Assembly (NCBI GenBank): GCA_900473045.1
Contig: UCKS01000034.1
Coordinates: forward strand, 90,916 to 154,915
DNA from: Hyphomicrobiales bacterium
Lineage (GTDB): Bacteria > Pseudomonadota > Alphaproteobacteria > Rhizobiales > Rhizobiaceae
Direction: 5' to 3'
DNA: 64,000 bases
Each line of letters opens with the position of its first letter. The first letter of the stretch is position 1. The notes beneath the pieces were generated by a model. That model worked only from the letters and a program-made list of their open reading frames with translations, ran no database searches and was not told where the DNA came from. Positions 37,579-47,219 of the stretch are shown in pieces. Position numbers and translations under genes: made by a program.

Positions 37579-38856
37579 ATGCTTTCAACGACACTCTCCA
37601 GACAGCTCGAACAACGGGACATCCATTATGGCTGGATCGTTGCCGCTACCGCTTTCCTCACCATGCTGGTTACAGCCGGAACCATCGGCGCGCCTTCGGT
37701 GCTGATCCTGCCTTTGCAGAAAGAGTTCGGCTGGGAAGCAACGGAGATTTCGGCGGCGCTGGCCATGCGCTTCATCCTGTTCGGGCTGATGGCGCCGTTT
37801 GCGGCCGCATTGATGAACCGGTTCGGCATGCGTTTGATGGCGCTGATGGCGCTGACCGTCGTGTTCATCGGCATGGGCCTGTCGCTGTTCATGCGCGAGG
37901 TCTGGCAGCTGGTCGTGCTGTGGGGTTTCGTCGTCGGCACCGGCACCGGACTGACGGCAATGGTCATGGGCGCAACCGTCGCTACCCGCTGGTTTACCGC
38001 CCGGCGCGGCTTGGTCATCGGCCTGTTGACGGCCAGTACCGCCACCGGCCAACTGGTGTTCATGCCGCTGATTGCGGCGCTGACGGAAGCCTATGGCTGG
38101 CGTGCGGCCATCCTGTTCATTCTCGCCATGCTGTTCGTCTGTGCCATTGCCATGCTGCTGTTCATGCGCGACAGACCGTCAGACCTCGGGCTGCGCCCTT
38201 ACGGCCAACTCGTGGACGATCCGCCGCCGGCGGCCTCCCTCAAGACCAATTCGCCGATCGACATTTTGATCGACGCTTCGAAAACGCGGATTTTCTGGGT
38301 GCTGTTCCTGTCGTTCTTCGTTTGCGGCGCATCGACCAACGGGCTGATCCAGACGCATTTCGTTTCGCTCTGCGCCGATTACAGCATGACGGCGATCACC
38401 GCGACCGGCATTCTCGCCATCATCGGCCTGTTCGATTTCGCCGGCACCGTCGCCTCCGGCTGGCTGTCCGACCGTTACGATAATCGCTGGCTGCTGTTCT
38501 GGTATTATGGCCTGCGCGGCCTGTCGCTGCTCTGGCTGCCGTTCACCGGCTTCGAATTCCTCGGCCTGTCGATATTTGCCATTTTCTACGGGCTGGACTG
38601 GGTGGCCACCGTTCCACCGACCGTAAAACTCACCGCCCAGCATTTCGGCCGTGAGCGGGCAAACATGGTGTTCGGCTGGGTGTTTACCGGCCACCAGATC
38701 GGTGCCGCCTTTGCAGCTTTCGGCGGCGGCTTCATCCGCGACAATTACGCGAGCTATCTGCCCGCGCTGATGATCGCTGGAGCGCTGTGCCTCATGGCGG
38801 CACCGCTGGCGCTTTCGGCAGGCACGTCCAAGCTGAAGCCGGCGACCGTCGGTTGA
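37579..38856 (+). CDS. MFS transporter
   Basis: A 425-residue, 12-helix major facilitator superfamily permease. It begins with a short cytoplasmic stretch (HYGWIV) and then TM1; the loop after TM2 contains RFGMRLMALMALT, and the second half mirrors it with LSDRYDNRWLLFWYYGLRG. The overall pattern resembles the monocarboxylate/oxalate-formate-like group (WKEFGWSR-like QKEFGWEATEIS near the N-terminus). The adjacent convergent 2-hydroxyacid dehydrogenase, six bases away, would fit transport of an organic or hydroxy acid, but they are not co-transcribed. The start could be GTG at 37537. Confidence 0.88.
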   Translation: MLSTTLSRQLEQRDIHYGWIVAATAFLTMLVTAGTIGAPSVLILPLQKEFGWEATEISAALAMRFILFGLMAPFAAALMNRFGMRLMALMALTVVFIGMGLSLFMREVWQLVVLWGFVVGTGTGLTAMVMGATVATRWFTARRGLVIGLLTASTATGQLVFMPLIAALTEAYGWRAAILFILAMLFVCAIAMLLFMRDRPSDLGLRPYGQLVDDPPPAASLKTNSPIDILIDASKTRIFWVLFLSFFVCGASTNGLIQTHFVSLCADYSMTAITATGILAIIGLFDFAGTVASGWLSDRYDNRWLLFWYYGLRGLSLLWLPFTGFEFLGLSIFAIFYGLDWVATVPPTVKLTAQHFGRERANMVFGWVFTGHQIGAAFAAFGGGFIRDNYASYLPALMIAGALCLMAAPLALSAGTSKLKPATVG

Positions 38857-38862
38857 CGGCGG

Positions 38863-39894
38863 TCAATTGACGCTGACGGGCTTGGAGCGCATGCGGGATA
38901 CCGTTTCGCGCTCCGCCCGCTTGCAACGCATCGGCGGCAGGTTGCGGTCCATCAGGTCCATGTCCTCCAGCACCATGTCGCCCATCTTCTTGAAGGCGCT
39001 ATCGAGCGCTCCGGCCCGGTGGGCGGAGCGGAGAAAACCCTTGAGGCTGCGGACGGGATGATCCAGCGGCAATGGCTCGTCCGGATAGACGTCGCTTGCC
39101 GCAACGATATGGCCGCTGGCGACTGCCGCCATCAGCGCATCGAAATCGACGACGTTGGCGCGGCTGAGCAGGATGAAGGCAGCGCCCGGCCGCATGCTGG
39201 CAAAAGCCTGGGCGCCGAGGAAATGCTGGTTCTCGCTGGTGACGGCCGCCACGACGAAGATGAAATCGCTCTGCGTCAGCACATCCTCGAGGCTCGATGG
39301 CTTGACGCCATTGTCGATGAGGATCGAGGCCGGCATCCAGGGGTCATAGACGCGGGTATTGGTACGAAAACCGGAGAGCACGCGGTTCAGCGCCTTGCCG
39401 AGATCGCCGAAACCGATGATGCCGACATCGGCACCCGACAGCAGCCGCGCCTTCGCATTGCCCTCGCCGCCCCAAAGCTCGCGGCCTTCACGAAAATCCA
39501 CATCCGCATCGACGATGCCACGGGCGATGTTGAGCGCCATGGCCAGCCCCATCTCGGCCACCGGTTCGGCAAACACCTGGCCCGTCGTCACCACGTGAAT
39601 GCCGCGGGCAAACAGGACCTCATAGGGCATGTTGTTGATCAGGTTGCTTTCGACATTGAGGACGCAACGCAGCTGCGGCATGCGCGCCAGCGTTTCAGCG
39701 CTCAACGGCGGCTGGCCGATGATGTAGCGGACTCCGCCGAGGACCTCGTCGCCTAGCCCTGCGATATTGTCCGGATCGGCTTCGACGATGCGATATTTGG
39801 CTTTCAGCTGTTCCAGCGCCACTGGCGTAAAAATCAGATCGAGCGTGCGCGGTTCCGGCGCGCAGATGGCCAAGGGCTGTTGCGTTTCAGGCAT
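38863..39894 (-). CDS. D-isomer-specific 2-hydroxyacid dehydrogenase family protein
   Basis: A 343-residue NAD(P)-dependent oxidoreductase that interconverts a 2-hydroxy acid and a 2-keto acid. The nucleotide-binding fold is VGIIGFGDLGKALNRVLSGF (about residues 153-172). The catalytic Arg is in LLSRANVVDFDAL, the Glu in DVYPDEPLPLDHP and the His in RSAHRAGAL, so the active site is complete. GAGGAGA lies seven bases before ATG 39894. The substrate is unknown. It converges on the MFS gene and ends only six bases from it. Confidence 0.88.
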   Translation of the reverse strand: MPETQQPLAICAPEPRTLDLIFTPVALEQLKAKYRIVEADPDNIAGLGDEVLGGVRYIIGQPPLSAETLARMPQLRCVLNVESNLINNMPYEVLFARGIHVVTTGQVFAEPVAEMGLAMALNIARGIVDADVDFREGRELWGGEGNAKARLLSGADVGIIGFGDLGKALNRVLSGFRTNTRVYDPWMPASILIDNGVKPSSLEDVLTQSDFIFVVAAVTSENQHFLGAQAFASMRPGAAFILLSRANVVDFDALMAAVASGHIVAASDVYPDEPLPLDHPVRSLKGFLRSAHRAGALDSAFKKMGDMVLEDMDLMDRNLPPMRCKRAERETVSRMRSKPVSVN

Positions 39895-39998
39895 GATATC
39901 GTCTCCTCGCCGGGCGTGGGAAAGGCCCGGCATTCCTCTTGGCCGAAGTTGTATTGATGATCCGCCAATTTGCAAGGCGGCCGGCCGGGAGGATGGGT

Positions 39999-40316
39999 CT
40001 AATAATCGAGGCCGCGCATGTAGCGGTCGATCGAGCGAGGCGTACCTGGAGACTGGAACACCGGGCCGTCGCCCTGGCGGCAATTGTTGATGGTCCGGTA
40101 GCGCGGCGCAAAGGTCGGGTGCCCCTCGCGCTCGACGACGGTCTGTTCGCAGTAGATCCGCTTGGCATCCACCGCTTCTTCCGGTGTCTTGACGCCGGGC
40201 AGATCGGTATAGACCTGGGCAAGCTGCACAGGCGCTGTCGAGAGCGGCGCAGCAACAGCCGGGACAGCGGACAGAACCAGGGTGGTGGAGAGGAAAACAG
40301 TCTGCAGGGTCAACAT
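39999..40316 (-). CDS. Small exported protein of unknown function (105 aa)
   Basis: A 105-residue protein with an N-terminal signal peptide (LQTVFLSTTLVLSAVPAVAAP). The mature part has two cysteines (RIYCEQTVVEREGHPTF and INNCRQGDGPVF) that could form a periplasmic disulfide, and it ends SIDRYMRGLDY. The start at 40316 begins the signal peptide; the open frame upstream is not coding. It is divergent from the RNase D gene. I recognise no family. Confidence 0.7.
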   Translation of the reverse strand: MLTLQTVFLSTTLVLSAVPAVAAPLSTAPVQLAQVYTDLPGVKTPEEAVDAKRIYCEQTVVEREGHPTFAPRYRTINNCRQGDGPVFQSPGTPRSIDRYMRGLDY

Positions 40317-40456
40317 CAACGTTCCAACTGGCGCCCGATCAGCGCCATAGGTCTCCCGGGGCGTGAGGAGACGGTATCGCTTCCGGCGAAGTTGCGCTAT
40401 AGCCCAACGACTTGAACCAAAGCGCGGCACATCGTCCGGCTGATGTGGGGTTTTCC

Positions 40457-41083
40457 ATGGCAAATACAATACGGCTTCACGAAGGCGACATTTCAGTTGA
40501 AGACGCCGCCCGCTACAAGGGCGCGATCGCCATCGACACCGAAACGCTCGGCCTCGTTCCGCGCCGTGACCGGCTTTGCCTGGTGCAGCTTTCGCCGGGC
40601 GATGGCTCTGCCGACGTGATCCGGATTGCCAAGAGCCAGACGCAGGCGCCGAACCTTACCGCCATGCTGGAAGACCCCACGCGCCAGAAAATTTTCCACT
40701 TCGGCCGCTTCGATATCGCCGTGCTGTTCCACACGTTCGGCGTGACCACGACGCCGGTGTTCTGCACCAAGATCGCCTCGCGGCTGACGCGGACCTATAC
40801 GGACCGGCACGGGCTGAAGGACAATCTGAAGGAACTGCTCGAGGTCGATATTTCCAAGCAGCAGCAGTCCTCCGACTGGGCAGCCGAAAAACTCTCTCAG
40901 GCACAACTGGAATACGCCGCGTCCGACGTTCTGCATCTGCATGCGCTGCGCGACAAACTGACGGCACGCCTGATCCGCGATGGCCGCGCCGCCCATGCCG
41001 ACGCCTGCTTCGCCTTTCTGCCGACCCGTTCCAAGCTTGACCTGATGGGCTGGGAAGACACGGACATATTCGCGCACAGCTGA
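40457..41083 (+). CDS. Ribonuclease D-like 3'-5' exonuclease
   Basis: A 208-residue DEDDy exonuclease. Exo I is AIDTETLGL, Exo II is FHFGRFDIAVLFH and Exo III is LEYAASDVLHLHAL with the catalytic Tyr and Asp. It lacks the HRDC domains of E. coli RNase D (375 residues), so it is the short alphaproteobacterial type, likely acting in tRNA 3' trimming or RNA turnover. The start at 40457 (MANTIRLHEGDIS) matches the conserved beginning. Its TGA overlaps the ATG of the membrane protein gene that follows. Confidence 0.9.
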   Translation: MANTIRLHEGDISVEDAARYKGAIAIDTETLGLVPRRDRLCLVQLSPGDGSADVIRIAKSQTQAPNLTAMLEDPTRQKIFHFGRFDIAVLFHTFGVTTTPVFCTKIASRLTRTYTDRHGLKDNLKELLEVDISKQQQSSDWAAEKLSQAQLEYAASDVLHLHALRDKLTARLIRDGRAAHADACFAFLPTRSKLDLMGWEDTDIFAHS

Positions 41084-41937
41084 TGCAACCCGTCAAAAAA
41101 CACCAGACAGGACCCGTCCTTGAACCCATACGGGTGTGGATCCGCCAGCAGCTGAACAGGTTGCCGCCGGCGCTTGCCGAATTCATTTTGTTTGGGCTGA
41201 AACAGGCATGGTCATGCCTGTTTGGCGCGCTTGTGCTGTTTCTGATCATCGTGACCAAACTGATCTGGAACGAGGATTGGCTGGTCAATCGCTACGATGC
41301 GCTGTTTCTGGCGGCACTGATCATCCAGATCACCTTCCTGCGGCTGAAGATGGAAAGCTGGGAGGAAGCCAAGGTCATCCTGATCTACCACGTCACCGGG
41401 ACGTGCATGGAGGTCTTCAAGGTCCGGATGGGATCCTGGGTCTATCCGGAGGATGCGCTCTTCCAGATCGCCGGCGTGCCGCTTTTTTCGGGCTTCATGT
41501 ACGCGTCCGTCGGCAGCTACATGGCGCGTGCCATCCGCATCTTCGACATGCGCTTTACCCACTATCCACACTTCGCACTGACCGCCCTTCTGGCGGCCGC
41601 CATCTACATCAATTTCTACAGTCACCACTATATAATCGATATGCGCATCGGGCTTTTTGCGGCCACGCTTCTGCTGTTCGGGAGGGTGCGAATCTATTTT
41701 ACCGTAGAGCGGAAAGTACGCTGGATGCCGTTGGTGCTGGCAGCTTTCCTCACCAGCATCTTTCTCTGGATTGCCGAGAACATCGGCACGGCCACGGGCA
41801 TATGGCTTTATCCAGGCCAAACGGAATGGCACATGGTATCGCTGCAGAAACTCGGCTCCTGGTATCTGCTTCTGTATGTCAGTTTCGTTCTGGTGACGAT
41901 CGTCTGCAAGCCCCAGCCACCGGCGCCAAGATGTTGA
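41083..41937 (+). CDS. DUF817 family integral membrane protein
   Basis: A 284-residue protein with about seven predicted membrane helices. The family pattern includes LAEFILFGLKQAWSCLFGALVL at the start, TGTCMEVFKVRMGSWVYPE and FSGFMYASVGSYMARAIR in the middle, and FLWIAENIGTATGIWLYPGQ near the end. DUF817 proteins have no established function. The ATG shares a base with the stop of the RNase D gene, so the two are translationally coupled. Confidence 0.85.
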   Translation: MQPVKKHQTGPVLEPIRVWIRQQLNRLPPALAEFILFGLKQAWSCLFGALVLFLIIVTKLIWNEDWLVNRYDALFLAALIIQITFLRLKMESWEEAKVILIYHVTGTCMEVFKVRMGSWVYPEDALFQIAGVPLFSGFMYASVGSYMARAIRIFDMRFTHYPHFALTALLAAAIYINFYSHHYIIDMRIGLFAATLLLFGRVRIYFTVERKVRWMPLVLAAFLTSIFLWIAENIGTATGIWLYPGQTEWHMVSLQKLGSWYLLLYVSFVLVTIVCKPQPPAPRC

Positions 41938-42070
41938 GACAGCCAGCTTGGCCTCCTCGCGCAACCTGACTTTTCGCTAATACAACGACCCCGAAAATAG
42001 GTTAATCAGACATTAATGGTTGCCGGTTACTGTTAACGACATCCCACGTTGCAGACCGCGCGGAGCAGCC

Positions 42071-43435
42071 ATGATTACGCCCCTTCAGGCCAGTGCCGGA
42101 ACCGTTACCACCACTCTGATGCAGTCGATGATCGATCAGGCGGAAGAGAAGCGTGCCGAAGACGAAAAGAAGGCGCGCAAGGAAACCAAAGAGGACGATA
42201 TCCTCAAGGCACGCATTTCGGCAAGCAAGAGCCATGCGGCCCTGAACGACAAGGTCAACGCCCATTTCTTCGGCGCCCTGAAGAGCGACGACAATCCGAT
42301 GGCGGAGCTCATCTCGCGCTTTCTGAACGTTTTGGGCGTGGCACGCGACGAAGGCGAGTCCGATCTGGATTTCGGCACCCGCGTCGAGGATTCACTGACG
42401 CTGGTCTCGATGATCGGCAAGAAGGAAGCCAATCTTCCGATCAGTTCGCCTATTCCCGGTGGGGCGCAGGAGATCACGCTGGCGCGCTTCCGCGTCTCCG
42501 TCGATGACATCGATGCGGTGCTGAACGGCACGGCCGAAGAACCGACCGAAATGACCAAGATGGCGGCCCGTTTCGTCACCCGATACGGGCTGACGCAGAA
42601 GGAGGACGAAGACGACAAACCCTACAGCAAGCGCATCGGCGAGACGATGGCCAGCGTGCGCAAATCGATGCCTGCCAGCATCGAGGAGCTTGAAACGAAG
42701 ACCGGCCTGCGGGATCTGGGCCTGACCGCCGCCCAGATGGTGGATGCGATCAAGCACCCCTACGGAAGCCAGGCGAAAATCATCCAGGAAGCCCTCGACG
42801 ATGCCGCACGCAACGATGGCACGTCGGCAGAGGATACGCAGGTCGCGATCCAGCGGTTGGAGGATGTCGCCGATCCGAAATCCATAGAAGAGCTGAAACT
42901 CGAACGGACGCATCAGGCCGACCCCACCCGCGTCGAAAATGCGGAAACGCGCAAGGAGCGCGAAGAGGAAATTCGCAAGCTGGAAGCGGGCGAGAAACTT
43001 GAGGACGTCAAAAAGGTTCAGGAGACGATCGAAAAGGTCAACGATGCCATCCTCGGCACACCCGGCCAAACCGATACTCCGGCCGCTGACGGCAAGCCTG
43101 CGGCAGAGGTCGTCACATCCGGTGATCTGCTTCTGACTTTGGCCGCGGGCGCCGAAGTGGCGGAGATAGAAGAAGAGGCCGAAAGCACCGCTGCAACCAG
43201 CAGCGCGGCTGGCCGGACCGACGCGATCGACACCCAAGCCGGAACGACCGACGCGTCCGAGGAAGCCAAGGACGAGGCCGATGCAGCCGTTCTGCTGGCG
43301 CGCGCCGGCCCCGGAGACGCAGCAGCGCCGGTGGGCGAGGATGCGGACGCAAGCGGCATTCTGCCGGTCAGCCTGGATGAAAACGGCATCTACGAAATCC
43401 TGAAACGCCAGGCCGAAGGGGCGAAGGCCGCCTGA
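42071..43435 (+). CDS. Large acidic protein of unknown function (454 aa)
   Basis: I do not recognise this protein. It has no signal peptide or membrane helix. A charged N-terminal helix (EEKRAEDEKKARKETKEDD) is followed by two copies of a motif, RFLNVLG...DLDFGTRVEDSLTLV (residues about 84-115) and RFVTRYGL...PYSKRIGETMASV (about 165-197). Then come helical segments (GLTAAQMVDAIKHPYG; EIRKLEAGEKLEDVKKVQET) and a low-complexity Ala/Glu/Asp tail. The same motif occurs in the large protein at 45276-47126. It may be a scaffold or surface-associated protein. Confidence 0.75.
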   Translation: MITPLQASAGTVTTTLMQSMIDQAEEKRAEDEKKARKETKEDDILKARISASKSHAALNDKVNAHFFGALKSDDNPMAELISRFLNVLGVARDEGESDLDFGTRVEDSLTLVSMIGKKEANLPISSPIPGGAQEITLARFRVSVDDIDAVLNGTAEEPTEMTKMAARFVTRYGLTQKEDEDDKPYSKRIGETMASVRKSMPASIEELETKTGLRDLGLTAAQMVDAIKHPYGSQAKIIQEALDDAARNDGTSAEDTQVAIQRLEDVADPKSIEELKLERTHQADPTRVENAETRKEREEEIRKLEAGEKLEDVKKVQETIEKVNDAILGTPGQTDTPAADGKPAAEVVTSGDLLLTLAAGAEVAEIEEEAESTAATSSAAGRTDAIDTQAGTTDASEEAKDEADAAVLLARAGPGDAAAPVGEDADASGILPVSLDENGIYEILKRQAEGAKAA

Positions 43436-43536
43436 TCAAGACTTGCGCCCGACGATGCGAGATGGGTTATCGCTCTTTCGGCATACCATTATGCTGGGCG
43501 GCAACGGCTGTCAGGCAACAGATTTTCGGCGAAAAC

Positions 43537-44919
43537 CTATTTTGCCCGGGCGCGGATTTCCTCAAAGTGCCATTCCCGCAGAAGGTCGCCGTTTTTCCAG
43601 ACCGTTTCCAGATGATTGTGGCGGTCCTTGAGTTCATCGAGGCGCGCCGCTTCGAGGCCGCCAAGGCCGCTGACAACGGCTTGACGGCCGGCCTTTGACG
43701 CCTTGACGTTCATGGTCGCGGGGCGCTTGAAAACGTCATGCCATTTGCCGGTCTCATCGAGACGCGCATTGGTTTTCATTGCGAAGGAATAGGTGTCGCG
43801 GTTGACCTTCTGCAACAGGCCGCCGCCCATGCCGAAGGCGATGTTTTCCGCCGAAAAACCAAACGCCTCCAGACGGCCAAGGATCTGGCTGATATCGGCA
43901 TTGGAAATGCCGTCGCCCTGGATGACCCGGACGGACTTGTCGAGCACCTTGTAACCCTTGCTGTTCAGTGCTGAGCCGAAGTGATAATCGAGCTGCTTGA
44001 TGACATGCACCGGCGTCTCGATCGGATCGCCGCTGTCGGGCCTGATGACCACCGTGCCGCCGCTCGCCCTGACCTTTTCACGCAACTGCTCGCCCCAGAT
44101 TTCCGAGACGGCATAATTGATGTCGTAGCTATCCGACACGACGGCAAACATGCCGGCGCCGGCAAAGCGATCGATCATGTTGGAATAGGCTTCCACTTCC
44201 CGCTCGACGCCCCAGGCGGTCATCGTCGAATGTTCGGATGCAGGGATCGAGAACCCGGCCATGTCGGCGCCATAGTAGCGCCGGGCATAAAGCACACCGG
44301 TCATGGTGTCTGTGCCCATGAAATTGACGAGATGGGCGGCCCCGCCGATGCCCGCCTGCTCCAGTGCACCGACACCCCGCGCGCCAAAATCGTGCAGACG
44401 GAACGGCAAGGCGGCGTCCGGGTCGTCGCAGGTTTTCTCAAGGATCGGCCGGATAATGTGCTTGACCTTGCGGGCGTTGCTGGCGACCGATGACGGATAC
44501 CAGACGGCGCGCAGCAGCGCGGTCTCGATATAGGAGGTCAGCCAGAAACTGTCCGGATCAGTATTGACCACCTGCACCATCGGCACGCCACGGCGCAGCA
44601 GCGTTCCCTCCGGCAATGCCTGGATCTCGAGCGGCAAATAGCCGCCGAAATGATCGACAATGCGCATCCAGCCGGCGCGGTTGAACGGCAGGCCATGGGC
44701 AAGGACGATTGCTTCGGCCTCATCGACATCAGCCCGTGTGACCGGCTTGCCGAGATATTCCTTCAAAAACATCTGCAGGCCGAAGAACAGCACGTCGGCC
44801 TGATCGGGATGTCCCCGCGTCTCGATATAGGCAGAGATGGCCCGCGTGCCCGGCGGATATTGCAGGAAATGGCTGAACTTGTAGCTATCGGTGTTGAGGA
44901 TCAGGTTGGTCAGGTTCAT
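43537..44919 (-). CDS. Nicotinamide phosphoribosyltransferase (NAMPT/NadV type)
   Basis: A 460-residue phosphoribosyltransferase that joins nicotinamide and PRPP to make NMN for NAD recycling. Family landmarks in order are NTDSYKFSHFLQYPPGT, LHDFGARGV, MGTDTMTGVLYARRYYG, IPASEHSTMTAWG, SDSYDINYAV, IRPDSGDP and AFGMGGGLLQKVNRDT. The Asp in GTDT is the residue linked with the amide form of the substrate in NAMPT. The start at 44919 gives the usual N-terminus; 36 codons upstream are open but repeat-poor and unlike the family. It lies on the opposite strand between two unknown large proteins and may be dispensable cargo. Confidence 0.9.
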   Translation of the reverse strand: MNLTNLILNTDSYKFSHFLQYPPGTRAISAYIETRGHPDQADVLFFGLQMFLKEYLGKPVTRADVDEAEAIVLAHGLPFNRAGWMRIVDHFGGYLPLEIQALPEGTLLRRGVPMVQVVNTDPDSFWLTSYIETALLRAVWYPSSVASNARKVKHIIRPILEKTCDDPDAALPFRLHDFGARGVGALEQAGIGGAAHLVNFMGTDTMTGVLYARRYYGADMAGFSIPASEHSTMTAWGVEREVEAYSNMIDRFAGAGMFAVVSDSYDINYAVSEIWGEQLREKVRASGGTVVIRPDSGDPIETPVHVIKQLDYHFGSALNSKGYKVLDKSVRVIQGDGISNADISQILGRLEAFGFSAENIAFGMGGGLLQKVNRDTYSFAMKTNARLDETGKWHDVFKRPATMNVKASKAGRQAVVSGLGGLEAARLDELKDRHNHLETVWKNGDLLREWHFEEIRARAK

Positions 44920-45275
44920 CGCATTCCCCCCGAAAGCAATTCCATGCCCACCGCACAATGGGCGGCGACGCAGCGTCAAGATGTACGCGAGCGGCGAAAA
45001 GGCGGCAAGGGCCAACGGGAGGCTCATCGCCCAGCGTGGCTGCCCGTATGGTTAATATTCTGTCAATCATTCTGCCCTAATATGACGACATACAATGCTC
45101 GGCCATCTTGGTTCCGAAGCAGCCGCCGCAGTCTGGTTTGGCCGTGAACGAGCCGTCGGGCATGCGCATGAAGCGCCCACATCCCCTGACATATGCGTGG
45201 CGACGTCCGGTCCTTAGCCGGCATACCGCACAAATTTGACCACGGAGCTTCAACTCGAGCTTGACGGAGATTGCG

Positions 45276-47126
45276 ATGCTGATGCCCATTCTCACAGTCA
45301 AAACGCCCCTCGCGGTGGCACAGGCGGCCGTCGTCGCTGAAGCCGTCATACCCAAGGAACGGACACTGCCGGTCTCGATGCCGGGGCGGATTTCGGGAAA
45401 CCAGTCGGATGTGGTTCTCAAAATCCTGGAGACGCTGAACCGGCATCTGCTCGGGAGCGAGCCCTTGCCGAAGGATGCGCTGATCCGCCTGCTCGATACG
45501 CTGGCAAAGATCCTGAAATTTCCACCACTGCCGCAGGAGACGCTGCGCGATTTCGGCAAGCGGCTGGCCGTCTTCCTTGAAACACTGCCGCCGGCAGCGC
45601 GGGCAGCACTGGAGAAGCAACTGGGGCAGCGCAACCTGGCGATCTCCATCAAAATTCTCGCCGAGGTGCTGAAGATGCCCTCGATCATCGATATGCCGCG
45701 CCTGCTGGAGAGGCCCTTCGTGCCGCCGATGATGCCGCGTATCGGTGTCAGCCAGCCCGATGGCAAACCGCTGCCAACGCAGACACAGCCGCAGGCGCAG
45801 GCACCCGTGCCGGGCCGGCAGGCGTCCGCGCCCGCCTTGCAAACGATCATGGCCAGCCCCGCCGTCATTGCCGATCCCGGGATGTTGCAGGCCGCACTGA
45901 AAAAGGCTTTTGGTGGCGACGAAACGGCGCCAGCCGTCATTGCCTTCGAAGAAAGCCGCAACGAGGACGGGCCAGCGACGACGTTGCGCGCCGAGTTGCC
46001 GGCAAAAACCCAGACGGCACGCGGCAATGCGGCGCCGGCCAGCGGGCAACCGCAACAGGCAGCGAAGGCGAGTTCCGACACGATCCCGCTTTTGCGCGCC
46101 GCTACGGCCTTTCTCGCTGCCGATCCAGAGGCCCTGTCGCTGATCGCTACCATCGCGTCCGATATGGATGGCCAGCTGAAGGCAGAGCTGGTGGAGGAGC
46201 TGGGGCTCGACCTCTCCGAACCAAAGGACGCGCCAACGCAGACGGAGCATACGGCCGGTGCGGACAAGCCCAGAGCCGCCGTCGATGGCGGCGATCTCAC
46301 CGCGCTGGAACCCGAAACAGACACGCGGGCAAGTGCGGAAACGTCAACTGCCCGACCAGCCGTCGCGCGCAATCTCAACGAAGTTGACGGCTTCAAGGGG
46401 CATGATCTCGGCGAATGGGAACTGGAGATCGAACCGCAGGATCAAACTTTCGCCAACGCTGATGACATCCCCGCGCCAATCACCGAGCCAGACGTAGATC
46501 GCCCGGAAAAAACCCTTGCCCAAACACTGAAAGCCTTGGTTGAAGCCAGTCTGCCACTGCCCGGCGCAGCCCCGGATACATCCGAGACGCTGTTTTCCAT
46601 GCTGGCTGGCGATGCCGCGGACATGGACGCCGAAATCCTGTTTGCACAGCTGGAAGCAGCCGACAATCCCGAGATGCCGCCGGACACATCGCTGCTTACC
46701 GGCGATATCGGCGATCAGATGGAGATGGCCGGGCTCGAACCCGATATGTGGAGCAGGATGCTCGATGCGCCGGAGGAAAAAGCAGCCGGCCGCCAGGCAC
46801 TGCTGAATTCCGGAACGATGGAAGAGAACGCGCGCGAGGCCCTGACGCCCCGGCTGCCCGACACGGGCATTATCCGCGACGGCATCCCCTTCGCAATGAT
46901 CCCCTACCTGCCGGCAAAGACGCAGGAGACGCGAACCGTCGAAGTGGAGGAGGAAGAGCAGCCCACCTTCTCAGGCGACGAGGACGAGGATGATGGCCAG
47001 CGCCGGCAAGAGCCCGGCGATCAGGAAGACGACGCCCAAGCCGTGCCACAGACGGTCGTGGCAGACGATGAAGCCGAGACCGGAGACGCCTATGATCTCT
47101 ACCGCCGCATGGGCGGATACGGCTGA
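45276..47126 (+). CDS. Large acidic protein of unknown function (616 aa)
   Basis: I do not recognise this protein. The start at 45276 has GGAGA five bases upstream. No signal peptide or membrane helix is evident. Residues about 40-125 form an alpha-helical region (VVLKILETLNRHLLG, ALIRLLDTLAKILKF, DFGKRLAVFLETLPPAARAA) containing the DFGxR-type motif also found twice in the protein at 42071-43435. A proline/glutamine-rich linker (PTQTQPQAQAPVPGRQ) and a long acidic, probably disordered region follow, ending in QQ/E/D-rich sequence and YDLYRRMGGYG. The bipartite layout resembles hook-length-control or adaptor proteins, but that is only a resemblance of composition. Confidence 0.75.
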   Translation: MLMPILTVKTPLAVAQAAVVAEAVIPKERTLPVSMPGRISGNQSDVVLKILETLNRHLLGSEPLPKDALIRLLDTLAKILKFPPLPQETLRDFGKRLAVFLETLPPAARAALEKQLGQRNLAISIKILAEVLKMPSIIDMPRLLERPFVPPMMPRIGVSQPDGKPLPTQTQPQAQAPVPGRQASAPALQTIMASPAVIADPGMLQAALKKAFGGDETAPAVIAFEESRNEDGPATTLRAELPAKTQTARGNAAPASGQPQQAAKASSDTIPLLRAATAFLAADPEALSLIATIASDMDGQLKAELVEELGLDLSEPKDAPTQTEHTAGADKPRAAVDGGDLTALEPETDTRASAETSTARPAVARNLNEVDGFKGHDLGEWELEIEPQDQTFANADDIPAPITEPDVDRPEKTLAQTLKALVEASLPLPGAAPDTSETLFSMLAGDAADMDAEILFAQLEAADNPEMPPDTSLLTGDIGDQMEMAGLEPDMWSRMLDAPEEKAAGRQALLNSGTMEENAREALTPRLPDTGIIRDGIPFAMIPYLPAKTQETRTVEVEEEEQPTFSGDEDEDDGQRRQEPGDQEDDAQAVPQTVVADDEAETGDAYDLYRRMGGYG

Positions 47127-47165
47127 GCCCATTCGCCCGCAGATCCCGTTCGAAACAGGACAAAC

Positions 47166-47203
47166 AAAAAGCCCGCGGAAATCGCTTTCCGCGGGCTTCT
47201 TTA
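47166..47203. terminator. Bidirectional rho-independent terminator
   Basis: AAAAAGCCCGCGGAAA, a TCGC loop and TTTCCGCGGGCTTCTTT form an 11-bp stem with A/T tracts on both sides, between the converging large-protein gene and rpsA. Confidence 0.9.
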
Positions 47204-47219
47204 TTCAGACTGCAGAGGC

